Shown here: piece after piece, positions 7,492-14,776 of the stretch
How positions within the stretch are numbered: the stretch's first letter is position 1
Layout of the letters: the number at the start of each line of letters is the position of its first letter
Virus record (IMG/VR): IMGVR_UViG_3300036979_000302
Coordinates: 1-40,779 of that record
DNA from: a virus
Length of the DNA: 40,779 nt
Direction: 5' to 3' (one strand)
Translations under genes and position numbers: made by a program
Notes under the pieces: generated by a model
Seen by the model: the letters and a program-made list of their open reading frames with translations, nothing else
Databases searched by the model: none
What the model was told of the DNA's origin: nothing

Positions 7492-7543
7492 TTTGTGGCG
7501 GCCGGCGTCGTTACCGCCATTACACGCCGGCCGCCTATCTTGC
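7492..7543 (+). terminator. Conserved hairpin element, copy A
   Basis: Arms 7497-7508 and 7524-7535 are perfect 12-bp inverted repeats (GGCGGCCGGCGT / ACGCCGGCCGCC) around a 15-base loop. The flanks TTTGTG before and ATCTTGC after are shared with a second copy at 18567-18620 on the other strand. Both copies stand just downstream of a gene, so a transcript-end or terminator role is likely, but there is no clean T-run. The loop differs between copies while the stem is kept. Confidence 0.65.
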
Positions 7544-7592
7544 GAGTGTGGGTTGAGGAGATCAGGTTCTTAGGAGAGAAGGAAAGAGATAA

Positions 7593-8024
7593 ATGGAAAA
7601 GAAAGCAATAGATATCGCGGCGTGGGTTGGGTTTATCGGTTTCTGCGCGCTCGGCGTCGCGGCGGCGTATGCGTACACGACGCTGCCGAACGCGGCCGCA
7701 GCTGACGACGGCGCGATCAGCGGTAAGGCGAGCTGGTACTCGCGCGCTGAGTGCGTGAGCAAGTCAAACCCGAATGCTCTCATGGCGAACGGGAAACCGC
7801 TCAATGACGCGGCTCTTACATGTGCCATGTGGGATGTACCGTTCGGCACACGCGTCGTGGTGCGCAGCGGCGATCGCTCGGTGACGTGCACCGTAACCGA
7901 TCGCGGCCCGGCCAAGCGGCTCGTGCGCAGCGGACGCGTCATCGATCTGTCGCGTGCGGCATTCCAGCGCATCGGCGATCTGCGTGCCGGGTTGATCCCG
8001 GTGACGGTTGAGGTGCAGCAATGA
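7593..8024 (+). CDS. RlpA-like (double-psi beta-barrel) cell-wall enzyme with N-terminal anchor
   Basis: The 143-residue protein has a hydrophobic segment at about 8-30 (IAAWVGFIGFCALGVAAAYA), acting as signal anchor or uncleaved signal, followed by an RlpA-like double-psi barrel. Conserved blocks: GKASWYS, ALMANGKPLN, WDVPFGTRVVV, CTVTDRGPAKR, VIDLSRAAF and LRAGLIPVTVEV. RlpA proteins are lytic transglycosylases acting on glycan strands. No conventional lysozyme or amidase was found in the genome, so this may be the lysis enzyme, exported by its own N-terminal segment. Its place in the early region is odd for an endolysin. AGGAGAG and AAGGAAAG lie upstream as ribosome binding sites. Confidence 0.85.
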   Translation: MEKKAIDIAAWVGFIGFCALGVAAAYAYTTLPNAAAADDGAISGKASWYSRAECVSKSNPNALMANGKPLNDAALTCAMWDVPFGTRVVVRSGDRSVTCTVTDRGPAKRLVRSGRVIDLSRAAFQRIGDLRAGLIPVTVEVQQ

Positions 8025-8176
8025 CACGCGAGAACCGCAAGGACATGAGCGCCATGTGGGCGCGACTCGACAACTTGGAAGAGATCGTGAACATCATCGT
8101 GGGGAAGCTCGAGATCGATCTGGTGGCGGAAGCCGTAACTGATGAGGAACTCGTTGATAGGGAAAGCGAGGTGTAG
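8021..8176 (+). CDS. Small acidic protein, 51 aa
   Basis: ATG 8021 overlaps the RlpA-like stop (ATGA) and TAG lies at 8174-8176. The product is helical and acidic towards the end (MWARLDNLEEIVNIIVGKL, then VTDEELVDRESEV). The function is unknown. Its coupling to the wall enzyme suggests it could be a partner or modulator. Confidence 0.65.
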   Translation: MTRENRKDMSAMWARLDNLEEIVNIIVGKLEIDLVAEAVTDEELVDRESEV

Positions 8177-8178
8177 TG

Positions 8179-8736
8179 ATGCAGAACGTCGTGATGGTTA
8201 TTTGTCTGTGCATGGGTGGAGCGTTGCTGTACATGAACCGCGACGAGCTTGCGCGGTTCATTCCGCCGCAGGTGCGCGAGAGCGAGCGCGTGCAATACGT
8301 AGAGCGTGAGTCCGCGCCGCAGTCGATGACGTGGCTGGAGGAGTGTCGCCTGTACTCGATCCAGTCCACCGCTGATAGCCGTGCGCGGCGGCAATACGAG
8401 TGGGAGGCGACTCAGGGAATGCGGCCGACCGGCATCCAGGATATCGACGACGCGCAGGTAGCGTCCACGCGGCTGGACATGATGGATCGCGGTTTCTGGC
8501 CGAAGCGCTGGCGCGACAAGAGCGACGAGGGCCATCGCTGGACGGAAGGCAGACGAGATAAGTCTGGGCCGAGCGAGGAGCGCGTCGGTGCGTCTGAGTC
8601 GAAGTCGCCGGCGTGGGCTGGCAAGCCGCTCGGCGTCGGAGAGGACGAACGCGAAGAGCCGCAGCGTGGTAGCGGCGTCAGTACGGGCAAGGCAATGAGT
8701 AGGTTTCTGTTTGGCACGCAGGACGAGAGGTTGTAA
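8179..8736 (+). CDS. Hypothetical single-pass membrane protein
   Basis: The start used is ATG 8179; a GTG lies one codon earlier. Residues 2-19 form a membrane segment (QNVVMVICLCMGGALLYM), followed by a long charged region with no recognised fold (WLEECRLYSIQST, FWPKRWRDKSDEGHRW) and a low-complexity Ser/Glu/Gly-rich tail. Membrane anchor plus basic, Trp-containing tail suggests an inner-membrane protein with a cytoplasmic or periplasmic domain. It follows the wall enzyme gene, so an accessory lysis or exclusion role is possible but unproven. Confidence 0.7.
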   Translation: MQNVVMVICLCMGGALLYMNRDELARFIPPQVRESERVQYVERESAPQSMTWLEECRLYSIQSTADSRARRQYEWEATQGMRPTGIQDIDDAQVASTRLDMMDRGFWPKRWRDKSDEGHRWTEGRRDKSGPSEERVGASESKSPAWAGKPLGVGEDEREEPQRGSGVSTGKAMSRFLFGTQDERL

Positions 8737-8787
8737 GTAACGCGCGCTTGCGTACCGCGCTCGGATGGTAAAGAGAAAGGCGAGGAA

Positions 8788-9891
8788 ATGACTGACGTTC
8801 GCATCGACAAGGAATTCGCGGCGCTGATACCGCCGCTGACCGACGAAGAACTCGCAGGACTCGAAGAAAACATCCTGCGCGATGGAATCCGCGACGCGCT
8901 CGTCGTCTGGCAAGGCGAGGGTCTTCTGCTCGACGGGCACAACAGGTTCGCTATCGCTCAGAAGCACAGCGTCACGTACCGCGTCAAGCACCTGGAGTTC
9001 AAGACGCGAGACGAGGCGAAGGCGTGGATGATCTCCAACCAGCTCGGGCGGAGGAACCTCACGCCGGATCAGGCGAGCTACCTGCGCGGGAAGGAATACG
9101 AACTGACGAAGAAGGCGCAGGGCGGCACGGGCGCGAACCAGCACACAGAGCAGAGTGGTAATAGCTGCCAGTCTGCGACGGCACAGAAGCTGGCCGACAA
9201 GCACGGCGTCAGCGAGAAGACGATACGCAACGACGCCGAGTACGCGCGCGCCGTGGACGAGCTCGAGGAAGTCGCGCCTGGGTTGCGCGCGAAGGTGATG
9301 CGCGGTGAGGGGCCAGCGAAGAAGGTGATCGTCGAAGCGGCGAAGCTGGAAGACAAGGAAGAGGCGAAACGGCTCGTCGATACCACGCCGCACGTTGCGC
9401 ACAACAGTGGAAACAACGAGTGGTACACGCCAGAGGACATCGTCGAGGCTGCGCGTTCGGTGCTCGGACGCATTGATCTTGATCCGGCGTCATCGGCCAC
9501 CGCCAATTCAGTGGTAAAAGCCAAGAAGTTCTATACCACAGACGACGACGGGCTCTCTATGGCGTGGGAGGGACGCGTGTGGATGAACCCACCGTATGCG
9601 TCCGATCTCGTGTATAGGTTCTGCGAGAAGATCACCGCCTGTGTAAAGAACGGCGCGATACCAGAAGCCGTAGCGCTCGTGAACAATGCCACCGAGACGA
9701 AGTGGTTCCAGCTCATGTGTAGCGTGGCGTCGGCGATATGTTTTCCAGCAAGCCGCATCAAGTTCTGGCATCCAGAGAAGACGCAAGCCGCGCCGCTGCA
9801 AGGCCAGGCAATTTTGTACTTCGGGAAGAACTCGAGGAAGTTCTACGCGTCGTTCATCCACATGGGAACTATCGTCGATGTCAGAAGTTAG
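8788..9891 (+). CDS. ParB-like domain fused to phage N6-adenine DNA methyltransferase
   Basis: Residues 1-90 match the ParB/sulfiredoxin fold (LTDEELAGLEENILRDGIRD, GLLLDGHNRFAIA). Residues 90-195 are helical with an HTH (AQKLADKHGVSEKTIRNDAEY). Residues about 210-367 match the phage Dam-like adenine methyltransferase family: EWYTPEDIVEAARSVLG, IDLDPASSATAN, GRVWMNPPYA (catalytic NPPY near residue 267) and LQGQAILYFG. The enzyme would methylate adenine in phage or host DNA, protecting against restriction or marking the origin. The HTH could direct it to specific sites. It overlaps the next gene by 14 nt. Confidence 0.9.
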   Translation: MTDVRIDKEFAALIPPLTDEELAGLEENILRDGIRDALVVWQGEGLLLDGHNRFAIAQKHSVTYRVKHLEFKTRDEAKAWMISNQLGRRNLTPDQASYLRGKEYELTKKAQGGTGANQHTEQSGNSCQSATAQKLADKHGVSEKTIRNDAEYARAVDELEEVAPGLRAKVMRGEGPAKKVIVEAAKLEDKEEAKRLVDTTPHVAHNSGNNEWYTPEDIVEAARSVLGRIDLDPASSATANSVVKAKKFYTTDDDGLSMAWEGRVWMNPPYASDLVYRFCEKITACVKNGAIPEAVALVNNATETKWFQLMCSVASAICFPASRIKFWHPEKTQAAPLQGQAILYFGKNSRKFYASFIHMGTIVDVRS

Positions 9892-10435
9892 TCGTTGTTT
9901 CGACCAACAATATTCTTTCGGCTTTATCGCCGAGAGCGCTATTGCGAAGTGGCTGCAAAGTCGAGGCGCAATAATTCTTCCCGTCTACGAGAAGATGGTG
10001 GACGACAAAATAGGTCCGCGTGTCTTTTCCGCCGAGAGAAACTACGTTGCGCCAGACATGCTTGTTTACTCGCACGGTAAGTTCAAGTGGATTGAGGTGA
10101 AGCACAAGAGCGCGTTCAGCTGGTACCATATTGGCTGTTGTTGGGTAACGGGAATTGATCAACACCACTTCCGTGACTACCTTGATCTGCGAAAGGCGCT
10201 CAACACACCCGTGTGGTTACTTTTTCTGCACGAGTACGGTGTCGCTAAAGATACCCCGACTGGCATGGTGAGTCCAACTGGATTGTTCGGAGATGAACTG
10301 CTCGTGCTCGCCGCGAAGATCAATCATGTCAGCGAACGCTACGGACGACACGGCATGGTGTACTGGAAGCACACTGATCTTCGGAAGGTAGCTACTCTGC
10401 GCGATGTCTTGGGCGCTCTTGAGGTGTCCGCGTGA
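9878..10435 (+). CDS. Putative PD-(D/E)XK nuclease
   Basis: The start is ATG 9878, inside the end of the methyltransferase gene, giving 185 residues. The nuclease core pattern is visible: Glu19 in FIAESAIAKWLQSRG, Asp60 in VAPDMLVY, and Glu73 and Lys75 in WIEVKHK, in the order and spacing of PD-(D/E)XK enzymes. The remainder has aromatic and His-rich text (WYHIGCCWVTGIDQHH) and a C-terminal helical region. It could be the exonuclease partner of the RecT-like protein, a resolvase-like enzyme, or a restriction-type nuclease paired with the methyltransferase. I recognise the fold pattern, not the family. Confidence 0.6.
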   Translation: MSEVSRCFDQQYSFGFIAESAIAKWLQSRGAIILPVYEKMVDDKIGPRVFSAERNYVAPDMLVYSHGKFKWIEVKHKSAFSWYHIGCCWVTGIDQHHFRDYLDLRKALNTPVWLLFLHEYGVAKDTPTGMVSPTGLFGDELLVLAAKINHVSERYGRHGMVYWKHTDLRKVATLRDVLGALEVSA

Positions 10436-10486
10436 GGAGGTAGACGCGTGGATGGCGACGAAGAGATAAGTGAAGAAAGGAAATAG

Positions 10487-11410
10487 ATGAGCGCGACAAA
10501 GAAGTTGTATCCATGGTTCTGGTTTTACCCGGCTGACTTTCTGTCGTCACAAAAAGTGCGCGTGATGAACTCGTCAGAAGTCGGCGCGTACTTCACGCTG
10601 CTGTGCTACGCGTGGATGAATGACCCACCAGCGCATCTTCCAAACGACGAGGACCACCTGCGAGAGCTGTGCAGGATGACGCCGGACGAGTGGAGCGCTG
10701 CACGCAAGCATATCATGGCGTGCTGGAAAGAGACCGATGACGGCAAGTTCGTCTACAACCAACGGTTGCTATTGGTGCGGGAGGATGCCGAAGCGTTCAG
10801 CTCACGGCAAAAGGCACGCGTAGACAAGCGCTGGAAATACCGGATCGATACCGGATCGATACCGGATTATACCGGATCGATACCGGATTATACCGGATCG
10901 ATACCGGATTATACCGGATCGATACCGGATTATACCAGAACACATTCATCTTCACATTCACATACAGACAAGGCAGACACCGCACCCGGTGATGCTAGCG
11001 TTCTAGGCGCGGCACCCGCCATAGAAGACCCGGCGTGTGTGGTGTCGAGCGGCCTTGCCATGGAATTCGTGACGGCATGGAACTCTCTCGGCGCACCCTT
11101 CGCGCACCTCAAGAGCCTAGGACCGCGCCAGAACGCATTAGCGGCTTGCTGGCGCGACGCGACGTTCCGCGAGTCTTGGGACGCAGCCTTGCGCCGCATG
11201 GCCGCCAGCGCGTTCTGTAGTGGCTGTGGCGATCGCGGCTGGGTAGCTGATGTTGGCTGGTTTCTCAAGCCAACGACGGTACACGAGCTGATGGAAGGCA
11301 AGTACGACAACCGATCACCGGCCGTGGCCGTGGCGTCGGTGAAGCCAATTTCTGGCCGGCGCAGCGAGATGAACGAAAGCGACAAATGGAAGGACGTGGT
11401 AGGCGCATGA
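10487..11410 (+). CDS. DUF1376-type replication initiator (O-like)
   Basis: The 307-residue protein begins YPWFWFYPADFLSS, with SSEVGAYFTLLCYAW and DEDHLRELCRMTPDEW, the DUF1376 signature of phage replication proteins with a winged-helix fold. Residues about 117-149 contain the heptapeptide TGSIPDY repeated four times, encoded by the iterons at 10837-10940. The C-terminal half includes a CSGCGDRGW patch and a helical region that could contact the loader. The helicase loader gene overlaps its stop, as with lambda O and P. Its probable role is binding the repeats in its own gene to open the origin. Confidence 0.85.
   Translation: MSATKKLYPWFWFYPADFLSSQKVRVMNSSEVGAYFTLLCYAWMNDPPAHLPNDEDHLRELCRMTPDEWSAARKHIMACWKETDDGKFVYNQRLLLVREDAEAFSSRQKARVDKRWKYRIDTGSIPDYTGSIPDYTGSIPDYTGSIPDYTRTHSSSHSHTDKADTAPGDASVLGAAPAIEDPACVVSSGLAMEFVTAWNSLGAPFAHLKSLGPRQNALAACWRDATFRESWDAALRRMAASAFCSGCGDRGWVADVGWFLKPTTVHELMEGKYDNRSPAVAVASVKPISGRRSEMNESDKWKDVVGA
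10837..10940. repeat. Iteron array, probable replication origin
   Basis: Nine tandem copies of ATACCGGAT start at 10837, 10848, 10859, 10869, 10880, 10890, 10901, 10911 and 10922, with a degenerate tenth at 10932. Spacing alternates between 11 and 10 bases, about one helical turn, so a protein would bind them on one face. The period keeps the reading frame (21 bp for two copies). The following 10936-10975 stretch is AT-rich and asymmetric (A and C on this strand), a possible melting region. The layout matches lambda ori inside gene O. Confidence 0.85.
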
Positions 11411-12084
11411 ACACGCAGAAACCAAGAGACGACGACGGGATTGAGCACAGCGTTGGTGACGCGATAAATATATTCCGTTTGATGCGAGACAACGCGCCGG
11501 CCGCGGCGCCAGAGTCGTCCGAGCCACCGACAGCTGAGGACTACGCAACGACGTGCATCGAGCGCCAGCAGCGCTACCAAGTTCCGATAGCGTACGTCGG
11601 TGCGCTCGTGAGCGACTTTCTCCGGACGGACATCGATCCGAGCTGCGATGCGGCGTGGCTCTGGCAGCGTCCGATGTGCGTCGCACGCGACGTGTTTATC
11701 TCTGGCGGCAACGGCGGCGGCAAGACGCACATGGCGGCGGCGCTCAGCGGCGAGTGGGGATTGACGTGGCGTGTCGCGTCGGACGTGCTGCGCAAGGTAC
11801 GCGGATCGTACAACGGCGGCGACGAGACGGAAGACATGATCGTCAGTGACTTGCAGCGCCGCCGGGTGCTGCTCATCGACGACATCTCGGCGATCGCCAA
11901 GACAGAGCACGGCGTGAGCTTGCTGCTCGCTATCTTGTCCGGCCGCATCGACTGGCAGCGTCCGACGGTTGTCACGTCGTATCTCGGACTGCGTGCGCTT
12001 GACGGCATCGACAGCTCGATAGCGTCACGGCTCGCGTCGTTCTCGCAGATACGACTCGTGTGTAGCGATAGACGTTTACGGTAA
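11407..12084 (+). CDS. DnaC/IstB-like helicase-loader ATPase
   Basis: The ATG at 11407 overlaps the initiator stop (ATGA). The 225-residue AAA+ protein has Walker A GGNGGGKTH at about 100-108 and Walker B VLLIDDISA at about 154-162. Sensor-type text follows (TVVTSYLGLRAL, IASRLASFSQIRLVCSDRRLR, with the arginine-rich end typical of DnaC-like loaders). It would place the host replicative helicase at the iteron origin, because the phage encodes no helicase. Confidence 0.9.
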   Translation: MNTQKPRDDDGIEHSVGDAINIFRLMRDNAPAAAPESSEPPTAEDYATTCIERQQRYQVPIAYVGALVSDFLRTDIDPSCDAAWLWQRPMCVARDVFISGGNGGGKTHMAAALSGEWGLTWRVASDVLRKVRGSYNGGDETEDMIVSDLQRRRVLLIDDISAIAKTEHGVSLLLAILSGRIDWQRPTVVTSYLGLRALDGIDSSIASRLASFSQIRLVCSDRRLR

Positions 12085-12111
12085 CGAACGGATAGCTTGA
12101 AAGGTGGAACG

Positions 12112-12537
12112 ATGAACCAGGTACTCATCAGCGGATCGATCGTAGGCCCAGTCATGTCGAAGACGCTCAACGATGGCCGCGTTGTAGTCAATGCCGTCGT
12201 CTGCGTCGAAGGGTTCAAGCCGAAGGACGGCCCGGCGCGTTTCGACAACGTGCATATCAGCGCGTGGGGCGACGCCGCAAAGGCGCTGCTCGCGTGCGCT
12301 GCCGGTGTACGCGTTTTCGTGTCTGGCCGTGTCAGCGTCAAGGAAGGCCGCCGCCAAGACGGTACGCCGAGCGCGTTCACCGACATCGTGGCGAACAGCG
12401 TCGAGCGTCTCGCCAGTAGCGGTGCAGACACGACGCCGCAGCCGACTGCGCAGCGCCAGCCTGGCAACGACTACGAAGAGATCGCCGCGGCGGCACCGAC
12501 GGCGGCGGCAGCGGTTGGCGACGAGATTCCGTTTTAA
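12112..12537 (+). CDS. ssb: Single-stranded DNA-binding protein
   Basis: The 141-residue protein starts at ATG 12112 after AAAGGTGG. The OB-fold occupies about 1-105 (VLISGSIVGPVMSKTLNDGR, FDNVHISAWGDAAKALL, VFVSGRVSVKEGRRQDG). A Gln/Ala-rich linker then leads to the acidic tip DEIPF, the SSB peptide that docks partner proteins. It protects single strands at the fork and in RecT-mediated annealing. Confidence 0.95.
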   Translation: MNQVLISGSIVGPVMSKTLNDGRVVVNAVVCVEGFKPKDGPARFDNVHISAWGDAAKALLACAAGVRVFVSGRVSVKEGRRQDGTPSAFTDIVANSVERLASSGADTTPQPTAQRQPGNDYEEIAAAAPTAAAAVGDEIPF

Positions 12538-12543
12538 GCGGTG

Positions 12544-12897
12544 ATGCACATGCGCATGGAACTGCCATATCCACCGGCAAGCGGGAACCACCAGCACGGC
12601 ATGCGTCGTGACGGCAAGCGCTTCACGCTGCCGGTGATCGCGGCGTACCGTTCGTCGGTGTACATGGCGTTCCTTGCGGCTCGCGGCGTACGAGTATCCG
12701 GCGCGGTGCGAGTCATGATGGACTTGCACCCGCCGGACGCTCGACGACGCGACAGTGACAACGTCGAGAAAGTCGTGTTCGACGCACTCACGCGCGCTGG
12801 CGTTATCGACGACGACTCGTGCATCCGCACGCACACGACGACATGGTGCGCGCCGGTGCGTGGCGGACGTGTGGTTGTAGCCGTAGAGGTGCTGTAA
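12544..12897 (+). CDS. rusA: RusA-like Holliday junction resolvase
   Basis: It begins with a family-typical MRMELPYPPASGNHQ (starts at 12544, 12550 and 12556 are all possible). The catalytic region reads VMMDLHPPDARRRDSDNVEK followed by FDALTRAGVIDDDS, with the clustered aspartates that bind metal in RusA. The length of about 115-118 residues is normal. It would resolve branched recombination and replication intermediates before packaging. It follows ssb by only a few bases and has no strong ribosome binding site, so it is probably translated by coupling. Confidence 0.92.
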   Translation: MHMRMELPYPPASGNHQHGMRRDGKRFTLPVIAAYRSSVYMAFLAARGVRVSGAVRVMMDLHPPDARRRDSDNVEKVVFDALTRAGVIDDDSCIRTHTTTWCAPVRGGRVVVAVEVL

Positions 12898-12898
12898 C

Positions 12899-13222
12899 GT
12901 GACGACGTTTCGAGTGCTGTGGCATCACCACGTGGACTACGTGTGCACGGAGCTACGGCGGGTGTCGTGGTGGATGGAAGGTTCGTTTCGGCGGCTGCGT
13001 GTGGTTTACCACGTGGACACACTCGAGGCGTGGATCGAGATCCGCCTACCTGGTGGCAACTGGAAGTCTATCGAATGTCGGCGCTGGGCGGCGCAAGGGA
13101 AGGTAGTGTTACCCGCGGATGCGGAGCTGTTAGCACGCGCTTGGTTGGCGGAAGAGTCGGCCAAACGGTTTCCGGCAGCCGTGTACGTCGTTGACCTGGT
13201 GCATTTGCACAACTCAAAATGA
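12899..13222 (+). CDS. Hypothetical protein, 107 aa
   Basis: A GTG start at 12899 directly after the rusA stop is the only reasonable start. The product is rich in Trp, Arg and Val with alternating beta-like text (FRRLRVVYHVDTLEAWIEIR) and a final VYVVDLVHLH. No motif is recognised. Its place between rusA and a small membrane protein gives no clear clue to function. Confidence 0.65.
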   Translation: MTTFRVLWHHHVDYVCTELRRVSWWMEGSFRRLRVVYHVDTLEAWIEIRLPGGNWKSIECRRWAAQGKVVLPADAELLARAWLAEESAKRFPAAVYVVDLVHLHNSK

Positions 13223-13236
13223 CAAGGAGGTGACGA

Positions 13237-13461
13237 GTGTTCTGGTGGATCGTAGGAATCTGGGGCGCGTTGGTGGCCGGGACGGTGGCTGGCGTGGCGA
13301 TCTGCGGGCTGCTGACGGCGGCGAAGGTGGCAGACTTGCACGCGGAACTGGACGAGGCGCGGAACACCATCGACGGTTTGCGACACTACGTGCGCGCGTC
13401 GGCAGAGGAAGAGCGGAAGACCGTCGCGCGCCAAATCAGACGGACGGCGTGGGAAGCATGA
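13237..13461 (+). CDS. Small membrane protein with coiled-coil tail
   Basis: GTG 13237 follows AAGGAGG at good spacing. Residues 2-29 form a hydrophobic segment (WWIVGIWGALVAGTVAGVAI), followed by a charged helix (LHAELDEARNTIDGLRHYV, EEERKTVARQIRR). The N-in/C-out layout and size resemble phage membrane-anchored accessory proteins, including i-spanin-like ones, but it sits far from the holin-like gene. Its end overlaps the next start (ATGA). Confidence 0.7.
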   Translation: MFWWIVGIWGALVAGTVAGVAICGLLTAAKVADLHAELDEARNTIDGLRHYVRASAEEERKTVARQIRRTAWEA

Positions 13462-14168
13462 ACATGAGCATGACGACAACAGTCCCATCGATCAGCGAAC
13501 ACTGGGGGCGGCACTTCGGCGCGGATATCTTCTGCTGCGGTTTCGGCTCGTCACTGCTCGACTTCGACTGGGGCATGCTCGAGGGACGCACCGTGATCGC
13601 GTGCAACGGCGCGATCACCAAAATCCCGCACGCGTCTTACCACCTATGGGCAGACGGGTGCCTTTACAAAAACTACTGGCAAATCCCGTATGGAGAGGAC
13701 ACGACGATTGTGCTGCAGCCGTCGGGGACGCGTCGCATGCTCACCGCCTACGCATGGGCGCATCACAACAAGTTGCGCCAGTTCTCGAGGTGTAAGGAAC
13801 CTGGATTCTCGCACATCACACGCGAGTCGGACGAGTTGTGGGTACGCACGACAGTAATGACGAGTGCGATCATGCTCGCCTGGAAGCTCGGGGCGGCACG
13901 CGTCTATCTCCTTGGGGTAGACGGATACGGTCCACTCGATGCACCGTACTACGCCGATGGTACGCGGTGCCCGGCGGGCTTTGGTGCCGTCACGGCGGTC
14001 GACGACGGCGCCATCGGCATGCAGGGACGGCACCACGAATGGGTGCGGGACATGCGCGAACTGGCCGCGTATCTCAGGTGCCAGCCCACCGCGCCGACGG
14101 TCATCAATCTGAACCCGCGGTCCACGATCGACGCCTGGCCGAAGACAGCGCGCAAGGAGGTGCTGTGA
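13458..14168 (+). CDS. DUF115/GT42-like Rossmann protein (possible glycosyltransferase)
   Basis: The 236-residue protein starts at ATG 13458, overlapping the previous stop. An N-terminal nucleotide-binding-like motif reads ADIFCCGFGSSLLDFD, then VIACNGAITKIPHASYHLWAD, and later TSAIMLAWKLGAARVYLLGV followed by DGYG. This is the pattern of the DUF115 / 6-hydroxymethylpterin pyrophosphokinase-like and sialyltransferase-like (GT42) proteins found in phage accessory regions. It is coupled by a GTGA overlap to a methyltransferase gene, so the two probably modify one substrate, such as a surface glycan, nucleotide or small molecule. The exact chemistry is not evident. Confidence 0.65.
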   Translation: MNMSMTTTVPSISEHWGRHFGADIFCCGFGSSLLDFDWGMLEGRTVIACNGAITKIPHASYHLWADGCLYKNYWQIPYGEDTTIVLQPSGTRRMLTAYAWAHHNKLRQFSRCKEPGFSHITRESDELWVRTTVMTSAIMLAWKLGAARVYLLGVDGYGPLDAPYYADGTRCPAGFGAVTAVDDGAIGMQGRHHEWVRDMRELAAYLRCQPTAPTVINLNPRSTIDAWPKTARKEVL

Positions 14169-14776
14169 CGCACGACGAGCTGGTGAAACAGTACACCCAC
14201 ATGCACGAGCACTCGCACTACGGGAACTGCCCGAACGACAGCGCTCGAGCTATGGCGGCGGCACAACTGCTGCTCGAGCGCATGCAGAAGGGCGAGCAGG
14301 TGCTCGACTGCTCTGCCGGCCGCGGGCATTTCCTCGAGATCATGCGGCGCCGCGGCATGCAGTGCTCAGCCACCGAGGCCGATCCATGCCTGCTCGGACG
14401 CGAGCTCGCCGAGTACGAGACGTGGCAGCTGCGCTACAACGAGCTCGACAAGCTGGCGCCGCGGCAATGGGACGCGGTGGTGAGTATCGAGGTGCTCGAG
14501 CACCTGCTCAGCGAGGAAGAGGCGCGTGCGGCGCTGCGTGCGCTGGCCGAATTGACGCGCAAGTGGTTGTTGATCTCGGTCGGGCTCTTTGAGTCGTCGT
14601 GGCACGGGATCGACGGCGAGATCGTGAAACTTCACTTCGTGGTCAAGAGTTGGCTGTGGTGGCTGGATCAGATATCCGAGGTGGCTACGGTGCTCTACGA
14701 GAATGTGGGGAATGGATCGTTGATGGTGCTGGCAAAGGTAATCGACACGCGCGAGGGCGAGAAGAAGCACGCATGA
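14165..14776 (+). CDS. Class I SAM-dependent methyltransferase
   Basis: GTG 14165 follows AAGGAGG and overlaps the previous stop. Motif I is VLDCSAGRG at about 46-54, the acidic end of strand 2 is SATEADP, and motif IV-like text is WDAVVSIEVLEHLLSEEEA, the methyltransferase_11/23 pattern. Residues after about 150 (SSWHGIDGEIVKLHFVVKSW) form the substrate part. No NPPY-type DNA motif is present, so it is not an obvious DNA adenine methylase. Its partner gene upstream suggests a small-molecule or glycan substrate. Confidence 0.82.
   Translation: MTHDELVKQYTHMHEHSHYGNCPNDSARAMAAAQLLLERMQKGEQVLDCSAGRGHFLEIMRRRGMQCSATEADPCLLGRELAEYETWQLRYNELDKLAPRQWDAVVSIEVLEHLLSEEEARAALRALAELTRKWLLISVGLFESSWHGIDGEIVKLHFVVKSWLWWLDQISEVATVLYENVGNGSLMVLAKVIDTREGEKKHA

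Noticed and set aside
7939-9402. 487-residue minus-strand open frame
   Set aside because: It is antisense to the RlpA-like, membrane-protein and ParB-methyltransferase genes, which have recognisable motifs.
10837-10940. Possible CRISPR array
   Set aside because: The repeats are tandem 10-11-base units without unique spacers and without cas genes, and they keep a reading frame. They fit iterons.
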